From Littorina saxatilis (taxonomy: Eukaryota; Mollusca; Gastropoda; Littorinimorpha; Littorinidae), in NCBI RefSeq assembly GCF_037325665.1, contig NC_090252.1:72804260-72868259 (forward strand): a stretch of 64,000 nucleotides of DNA, given 5' to 3'. This document shows, piece after piece, positions 58,489 through 64,000 of this stretch. The position numbers and the translations under genes are program-made. Within the stretch, counting starts at the first letter, position 1. Each line of letters starts with the position of its first letter. The notes under the pieces are model-generated. The model had not been told where the DNA came from and searched no databases. It saw only the letters and a list, made by a program, of their open reading frames with translations.

Positions 58489-60064
58489 TGCGTGTAGAGC
58501 GATTCAGACCAAACTACTGGACCGATCTTTATGAAACTTTACATGAGAGTTCCTGGGATTAATATCCCCGAACGTTTTTCTCCTTTTTTCAATAAATGTC
58601 TTTGATGACGTCATATCCGGCTTTTCGTGAAAGTTGAGGCGGCACTGTCACGCTCTCATTTTTCAACCAAATTGGTTGAAATTTTGGTCAAGTAATGTTC
58701 GACGAAGCCCGGACTTCGGTATTGCATTTCAGCGTGATGGCTTAAAAATTAATTAATGACTTTGGTCATTAAAAATCTGAAAATTGTAAAAAAAAATAAA
58801 AAATTATAAAATGATCCAAATTTACGTTTATCTTATTCTCCATCATTTTCTGATTCCAAACACATATAAATATGTTCTATTTGAATTAAAAACAAGCTCT
58901 GAAAATTAAAAATATAAAAATTATTATCAAAATTAAATTGTCGAAATCAATTTAAAAACACTTTCATCTTATTCCTTGTCGGTTCCTGATTCCAAAAACA
59001 TATAGATATGATATGTTTGGATTAAAAACACGCTCAGAAAGTTAAAACGAAGAGAGGTATAGAAAAGCGTGCTATCCTTCTCAGCGCAACTACTAAACCG
59101 CTCTTCTTGTCAATTTCACTGCCTGAACGGTGGACTGCTTGCTGAAAAATTGCATTGCGTTCAGTTTCATTCTGTGAGTTCGACAGCTACTTGACTAAAT
59201 ATTGTATTTTCGCCTTACGCGACTTGTTTATGTATGTCACGGTTTGGTGACATGGATTGAGAAAGGAACACTGTGGGGTGCCTTTCCCAAATTGCGATGC
59301 AAAGCGCCTGTGCTTTGCAACGGGATGAATTTTGCTGACGAGTTCGTCACGTGAAATACGGCTTTTCTCCACGCCTGGCTGGCATGCGAGGGATGATTTT
59401 GTGTACAGGAGTTCCACGTGCGCGATTTTGCTGGCTGAGCAAAATCGACTGGGACTGCACTGTACGTGTGACGATAGCGATTGGTCGCTGGAGTCACGGG
59501 ATGTTTTCGATGTGTTTTGGGGGAGACCTTGAAACTAGGCACTTCAACATATGCTTCGAAGGAGACGGTAGTTTTCTCGTCCTAAGAGTTGATGGCTTTC
59601 AACACGTGGTGATATTTTGTATGTCAACGTGCCCGCTCTGCATGTCCAGTAGGGCTCTTAGGACAACGGAGGAGTAACCGCCTTTCGCTGCAATACATGT
59701 TTCTGACGACGAGGTTGTCAGGTGTTTCTGGGCTGAGAGTTGGAGAATGTCAACGCAGAAGATAAACTCAGTACCAGCGGTCCTACTAAAATGCGAAAAG
59801 ACACGAAAAGACGCGAAAAGACGCGAAAAGACACAAAAAGACGCGAAAAGACACGAAAAGACGCGAAAAGACACGAAAAGACGCGAAAAGACACAAAAAG
59901 ACGCGAAAAGACACAAAAAGACGCGAAAAGACGCGAAAAGACACAAAAAGACACGAAAAGACACAAAAAGACACGAAAAGACACAAAAAGACACGAAAAG
60001 TCCTGGTACATGTAACTGTTTTTAGTCGAGATTGGTGATTTAATATAAACAATCATCAAAACAT

Positions 60065-60133
<69 letters not shown>

Positions 60134-63100
60134 ATCATCTTTATCATCACGTGCTGAAGTTTTCTGACCTCCTTTTGTTGGTAAACTTTTTAACTTTTTA
60201 ATTTTTCAATGTTATCATTGTGTGTCTGTGCGTCCCAAGGACAGATTGTAAGAAAAGGCGTAGCCTTAAATCTTAATCCTTGTTAAATAAAGTTCAATTC
60301 AATTCTATTCTCTCAGTCTCTCTCTCGCTCTCTTTCTCTCTCTCTCGCTCTCTCTCTCTCCCTCTTTCTTTCTCTCTCGCTCTCTCTCTCTCACTCTCTC
60401 TTACATACCATTCTACACACACCAGCTAAGAAACAATAAGACAGATTTGGAAATGTGTATTATTTTATTTATGGAATCGAGCCGTGTCGAGCCAGCTGCA
60501 CGCAATTCACAGTCTCCTTTGGGTGAAGGAAGTCCTTATCTGTTTGAAGTGGGCGGTCATTTGTGAGAAGCGCGCCATAAACGGATAGCTTGGGCCCCAG
60601 GTGGTCGTAATGTAATGTGCCGCCAGCTTGACTGGGTATGTTGGGGGAATCGGCGTTTTGTCTAGTAGATGTTAATTCCTTTGTCGGATCGGATGGATCG
60701 AATACCAGCTCAGCTGGCGCGTGGTCAGTTGTGTAACTCGAGTTACCGGGGGTAGCCGCTGATATCACGTTCGTGTGGGAATGTTTGATGCGCTCAGATC
60801 AAAGCCTTAAGCGATAGCGAAATCCTTTGAATTTGATACGAGAAGCTTGTCAACTGGGCTCGAATGTTTTAGTCTTTACCCCCCCCCCCCCCTCTTTCTT
60901 CTTGTCTTTAACCAATGGAATGGCTTATCATCTTAGAATGTTGTGTTACTAATAGTTACTGAGATTTGTAATTGGATGTGTGTGACTCTAGCTAAAGTTT
61001 AATAATGTATGTGCATGCTAGGGTGTGAAAGAGAACGGAGAGAACTTTGAGAACTTCGGAAGAGTTTGGACGTATTTGGTTGTGATTTCCACTCCAATAA
61101 AGTGACACCAACATCAACATCAAACAGGTGTGAGTGTGAGTGTGAGTGTGCGTGTGAGCTGCGAGGAGGTGATTGTTACAAGAAGGTGTGAATGCACTGT
61201 GTGAGTGTCAGTGGGGGGTGGGGGGGGGGGGGGGTAAAGACTAAAACATTCGAGCCCAGTTGACACGCTTCTCGTATCAAATTCAAAGGAATTCGCTATC
61301 GCTTAAATGAGGCTTTGATCTGAGCGCATCAAACGTGGACTGGGTGGCCGAGTGGTAACGCACTTGCGCTCGGAAGCGAGAAGTTGCGAGTTCGACCCTG
61401 GGTCAGGGCGTTAGCAATTTTCTCCCCCCTTTCCTAACCTAGGTGGTGGGTTCAAGTGCTAGTCTTTCGGATGAGACGAAAAACCGAGGTCCCTTCGTGT
61501 ACACTACATTGGGGTGTGCACGTTAAAGATCCCACGATTGACAAAAGGGTCTTTCCTGGCAAAATTGTATGTGCATGGATAAAAATGTCCACCAAAATAC
61601 CCGTGTGACTTGGAATAATAGGCCGTGAAAAGTAGGATATGCGCCGAAATGGCTGCGATCTGCTGGCCGATGTGAATGCGTGATGTATTGTGTAAAACAA
61701 AATTCCATCTCACACGGCATAAATAAATCCCTGCGCCTTGAATATGTGCGCGATATAAATTGCATCAACAATTAAAAAAAAAATAAAAAAAAAAAATCCC
61801 TGCGCTTAGAACTGTACCCACGGAATACGCGCGATATAAGCCTCATATTGATTGATTGAAAGGGTCAAAGGTGTGTTTTTGTCTCTATTTGCTGTCTTTT
61901 CGTGTCTTTTCGAGTTTTAGTGACACCCCAGTACCAGGGGTGTGGCGGTAAATTCGTCGACGGGCGAAGCCATACAAAGGAAGCGGATTCGCTTAAGGAG
62001 AGCTACATTCATTAGGCTGTTGAGGTAAAAAAATCATTATTATAAACGCTGTTTGACGAGTCAATGTTTGTGGAATGAAATACTCTCTGTTGTTCTTTCC
62101 AGGTTAGCGCATATGTTCGTTGTGACGCTAAAAGTATAATCTGTATATGTTTTTTGCAGGTATGGAGAAAAGGAAGGAAAATAGCTGATTTGATGTTTTA
62201 AAAGTTCGTTTGTGCAGGCCACGTGCTCGATGAAATATGTAAAGGTGACATGTTTGAAAGTGGAGGGTGAAGGGTTGCGTGGCATGTTTAGTGCACCGAT
62301 GCTTTTTGTTGCAACCTACTCATCGGTACCTATCTGCCTACTACTGATCTTTGCGGGTATGCTGTAACCGGATCATCTTTGTTGCTGTAACCTGGTGTTC
62401 TGGTGGTTTGCTGTCGCTGTCGTCGTCCTACCAGCTACATTTTCTACTATTTCTGGTAGACTACGGGGAGGACCTTTAGCGACTGAGTGAGGCGCCTGAT
62501 ATCTCCACTATTCCCTGCTTCGTTCAACGCCAACCGGCACTACAGTCAACGGAGCAGTTGTGGAGATAGACTATTCACGGGTCGCCCACTCAGTGGCAAA
62601 GAGCTAAGTGTGTCATGTCATTGCGCCTTTCTTACCACCAAGTCATCTTTTACTATTTGTGATTATATTCGAGTGGTGACAACGTGGGGTGTGTGACACC
62701 TGCATTAACCAGCGCTTTTGCATAACCGGCTATCTTTCCTGTCTTTACACGGGTTCAGCGTGTTATTATCATTTAATAAACTTTAACTGGCATTTTTTGT
62801 CAGTGACCCCTTTTTTACGTTTTGAACGTAAAACATCTTTTGAAGTGAAGTATCGAGGGAGGTGGCGAGATAGTATATAAACAGGCGTCTGAAACTTATA
62901 CTTTTGTTGATTCTATCTTTGTTGTGTGACTGCGAGAGTGGATCGTGGTGTGGATAGTCAGTTAGCAGTAATTGACCGTTCATAATCACCTTTTGTGATC
63001 TATGAAACGTGACAATGTACCTTATCTGGTTCATATTTAACGACAATTTGAAAATGACTAAAAATCTCTTGCAACAGTGGGCGCGAATGAGTTGCGTTTC

Positions 63101-63264
63101 TTTTGCTGGGTACTGTACAGTAAACATAAACAGTACAAAAGTCCCACAAAAGTTACCTTGATTCATACTGCTAACATTATCCTCTTGTACATCAAACAAT
63201 CCGAGATTCCACCCACAGCTGTCCAGTTTCATTTATTCTCCACGTTCACAACTCTAAACTCGTG

Positions 63265-63307
<43 letters not shown>

Positions 63308-63576
63308 ACACAAACTTACACACACACAGACACACATACAGACACGCACAGACACACACACACATACACACACAAATTTACACACACACACACACACAGA
63401 CACACACACAGACCAGACACACACACAGACACACAGACACAGACACACAGACACAGACAGACACACACACACACACACACATACACACACACACAGACAC
63501 ATACACACACACACATACACACACACAGACACAGACACACACAGTTTACCTTCCTGTTCGGTTGAGGGTTTGCCAA
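55453..63576 (-). CDS. 3' end of a single-pass receptor gene with ITAM-like tail
   Basis: Three exons, phases agreeing: 63576-63550, 56194-56104, 55642-55453 (stop TGA). The joined product reads [12 protein letters not shown] (stalk), [19 protein letters not shown] (membrane segment), then [14 protein letters not shown] (stop-transfer) and a tail of about 60 residues. The tail has a 12-residue in-frame duplication ([12 protein letters not shown], then [12 protein letters not shown]) and the pair [22 protein letters not shown] fits YxxM (PI3K SH2 type), SVYSLV fits the ITIM pattern S-x-Y-x-x-V, and Y-x-x-M-x7-Y-x-x-V has ITAM-like spacing. This is typical of immune-type or phagocytic receptors (inference). 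The ectodomain lies beyond 64000. The 7.4-kb intron between the first two exons is filled with nested repeats. Confidence 0.62.
56104..56194 (-). CDS. Receptor transmembrane exon
   Basis: 91 nt, acceptor CATTAAACAG, donor CGAG|GTGAGC. Encodes DSN, a 19-residue hydrophobic helix and four arginines, the classic membrane anchor and stop-transfer. Confidence 0.68.
56195..57579. other. Receptor intron, left part
   Basis: No gene recognised. GACGAGACAAGTATAATGCC at 56452-56471 recurs inverted at about 56882-56902, which may mark a 450-bp TIR element. Several short frames between 56870 and 57560 are not recognisable. Confidence 0.4.
58335..59234 (+). mobile_element. 0.9-kb repeat unit
   Basis: Single copy of the family forming the 42602-44424 palindrome. 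The left end carries a perfect hairpin, ATTTAGTCAA-GTT-TTGACTAAAT; then (GT)n, the GAGCGATTCAGACCAAACTA / CTGGACCGATCTTTATGAAA core, and the right end CGCCTTACGCGACTTG. Non-autonomous; class unresolved. Confidence 0.85.
59794..60001. repeat. 10-bp minisatellite (CGAAAAGACA)n grown from a TIR
   Basis: About 20 units alternating GACACG and GACGCG. The unit equals the inverted-end motif of the surrounding element, present only about twice at the other end. Confidence 0.95.
60064..60400 (+). mobile_element. (CT)n followed by a LINE 3' end with (AATTC)n
   Basis: (CT)n at 60064-60131, then GTCCCAAGGACAGATTGTAA, GGCGTAGCCTTAAATCTTAA and TCCTTGTTAAATAAAGTTCA followed by (ATTCA)n. This is the same 3' end as at 19572 and 21390, with another tail. 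(CT)n resumes at 60309-60400. Confidence 0.75.
60469..60768 (-). CDS. Unrecognised 99-codon frame with AATAAA at its stop
   Basis: Minus-strand frame without low-complexity bias: [60 protein letters not shown], ending QLARHGSIP. The stop TAA is followed at once by ATAAAATAA, so AATAAA overlaps it (CCATAAATAAAAT). It could be a terminal exon carried by the 8-bp-TSD element, or the element's own gene remnant. No domain recognised. Confidence 0.3.
   Translation of the reverse strand: MISAATPGNSSYTTDHAPAELVFDPSDPTKELTSTRQNADSPNIPSQAGGTLHYDHLGPKLSVYGALLTNDRPLQTDKDFLHPKETVNCVQLARHGSIP
60783..61334. mobile_element. 550-bp foldback element with ~108-bp arms
   Basis: GTTTGATGCGCTCAGATCAA at 60783 is inverted at 61334. 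The arms share CGAATGTTTTAGTCTTTACC and end in C/G runs. The inner 330 bp contains ACTCCAATAAAGTGACACC. The terminal 18 bp also occurs at 28883-28900. Confidence 0.8.
61335..61861 (+). mobile_element. tRNA-derived SINE with two tandem 3' tails
   Basis: The head GGACTGGGTGGCCGAGTGGT has A box TGGCCGAGTGG (61345-61355) and B box GAGTTCGACCC (61388-61398), the polymerase III promoter. The body includes TCGGATGAGACGAAAAACCG and TGCACGTTAAAGATCCCACG. The first tail is CCCTGCGCCTTGAATATGTG then GCGCGATATAAATTGC, with an A-rich run to about 61796. A second tail then starts again at TCCCTGCGCTTAGAACTGTA and ends (ATTG)2. No frame of its own is meaningful. Confidence 0.9.
63266..63542. repeat. Imperfect (AC)n microsatellite
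   Basis: AC tract with ACAG/ATAC interruptions, ending 8 bases from the receptor microexon's donor side. On the transcribed strand it is a GT-rich intron start. Confidence 0.95.
63550..63576 (-). CDS. Receptor stalk microexon (27 nt)
   Basis: The acceptor has a long pyrimidine run (TTTTTTTGTTTTCTTAAACAG) and the donor is GGAAG|GTAAAC. Encodes [..]G-K-P-S-T-E-Q-E-[D]. Confidence 0.55.
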
Positions 63577-63685
63577 CTGTTTAAGAAAACAAAAAAAGGA
63601 CTTTAAAACAAAAATAATTCAGCCTATCCGCCCTCCCCCCCCCCCCCACCTGTCTGCCTCTCTCTCTCTTTCTGCTTGCTTCTCT

Positions 63686-63752
63686 TTTTATATTCAGTCA
63701 AGTTTTGACTAAATATTTTAACGTAGAGGGGGGAATCGAGACGAGGGTCGTG

Positions 63753-63825
<73 letters not shown>

Positions 63826-64000
63826 TGTGTGTGTCTGTCTGTGTGTGTGTGTAGAGCGATTCAGACCAAACTACTGGACCGATCTTTATGAAATTTTACA
63901 TGAAAGTTCCTGGGATTGATATCCCCGAACGTTTTTTTCATTTTTTTGATAAATGTCTTTGATGACGTCATATCCGGCTTTTCGTGAAAGTTGAGGCGGC
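63686..64000 (+). mobile_element. 0.9-kb repeat unit, cut by the window edge
   Basis: TATTCAGTCAAGTTTTGACT, (GT)n and the GAGCGATTCAGACCAAACTA core as at 58335, running off the right edge. A C run precedes it at about 63637-63647. Confidence 0.88.

Larger units (their letters stand above)
59778..61929. mobile_element. 2.15-kb element with 8-bp target duplication
   Basis: AGTACCAG flanks both sides (59770-59777, 61930-61937), and copy B shows related uninterrupted sequence near 54195. Inverted ends share ACTAAAA, then GCGAAAAGACACGAAAAGAC (left) and its complement (right). Eight-base duplications are typical of hAT elements, but the terminal bases do not clearly read CAGGG, so the superfamily is open. 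The interior holds a 10-bp minisatellite, (CT)n, a LINE tail, a 99-codon frame, a foldback and a SINE. Confidence 0.7.
59235..63014 (+). mobile_element. LTR-like element, copy C, with a nested element
   Basis: TGTCACGG...ACGTGACA with a perfect 5-bp flanking duplication ATGTA (59230-59234, 63015-63019). About 1.6 kb without the insertion at 59778-61929. A solo LTR candidate like copies A and B, old and broken by the insertion. Confidence 0.7.
57580..63118. mobile_element. Foldback element split by later insertions
   Basis: Outer ends GTACAGTACCC (57580) and GGGTACTGTAC (63118) are inverted, followed inward by CGACTCATTCGCGCCCACTG and GGATAAGGTACATCAAA, and by the 57690-58334 palindrome (GTGCATATTGTCTAATCG, CAGGGTAGGGGTCAAGCG, TGACACGTTCGCCTGCAATC). 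The right arm is interrupted after AAACTGTCTT by 58335-59234 and 59235-63014, then resumes at 63015 with ATGTACCTTATCTGG. Without these it is about 0.86 kb, nearly all stem. Non-coding. Confidence 0.75.

Noticed and set aside
58335-59234. Helitron because of the terminal hairpin
   Set aside because: A hairpin near one end and AT-rich insertion sites are suggestive, but I cannot see a convincing TC start and CTRR end, so the class is left open.
59740-60052. Lys/Arg-rich frames (KRREKT repeats) and their complements
   Set aside because: Artefact of the 10-bp minisatellite.
61335-61410. A tRNA gene
   Set aside because: Good A and B boxes, but the sequence continues into a SINE body and tail; the same goes for 20520-20607 and 25590-25652.

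Overview
The window is eukaryotic DNA: coding sequence is split into short exons with GT/AG borders, and most of the rest is transposons, tRNA-derived SINEs, LINE remnants, foldback elements and very abundant (GT)n, (GA)n and (GATA)n microsatellites. The LINE, SINE and foldback types and the overall texture suggest a mollusc, most likely a marine gastropod (littorinid-like). That assignment rests on recall of repeat families, not on a search.

Two host genes can be supported, both on the minus strand. (1) A divergent hexokinase-like gene has nine phase-consistent coding exons between 31486 and 9802, giving about 432 residues plus an unresolved first exon. It keeps the catalytic Asp but has an altered phosphate loop, and the usual glucose-contacting Asn is replaced by Tyr. 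Its stop codon lies at the edge of a 57-bp tandem array that appears to have grown out of its own last exon. (2) The 3' end of a single-pass membrane receptor gene is seen as a 27-nt exon (63550-63576), a transmembrane exon (56104-56194) and a terminal cytoplasmic exon (55453-55642). The tail carries two closely spaced tyrosine motifs, Y-S-Q-M and Y-S-L-V, in ITAM-like spacing. The ectodomain lies off the right edge.

Layout. 1-9.8 kb: LINE fragments, microsatellites, a 109-bp satellite, and the 57-bp array split by a TIR element. 9.8-31.5 kb: hexokinase exons; the 13.8-kb intron between 28316 and 14487 holds a 4.2-kb long-TIR element (with a LINE and a nested Tc1), an 8.3-kb inverted pair, a LINE with a 1.6-kb open RT frame, and three tRNA-headed SINE-like copies. 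31.9-33.5 kb: a second Tc1. 34.5-39.1 kb: a Harbinger-like element containing candidate upstream exons. 39.9-44.4 kb: foldback elements and a 1.8-kb palindrome. 44.6-55.3 kb: two LTR-like copies, one split by two TTAA-flanked DNA elements. 55.4-63.6 kb: the receptor gene 3' end, with a nested stack of foldback, 0.9-kb repeat, LTR-like element, 8-bp-TSD element and SINE in its intron. 63.7-64 kb: start of another 0.9-kb repeat.

Several insertions can be dated relative to each other because an uninterrupted copy of the host repeat lies elsewhere in the window. All boundaries were read by eye without alignment, so positions of repeats may be off by a few bases.
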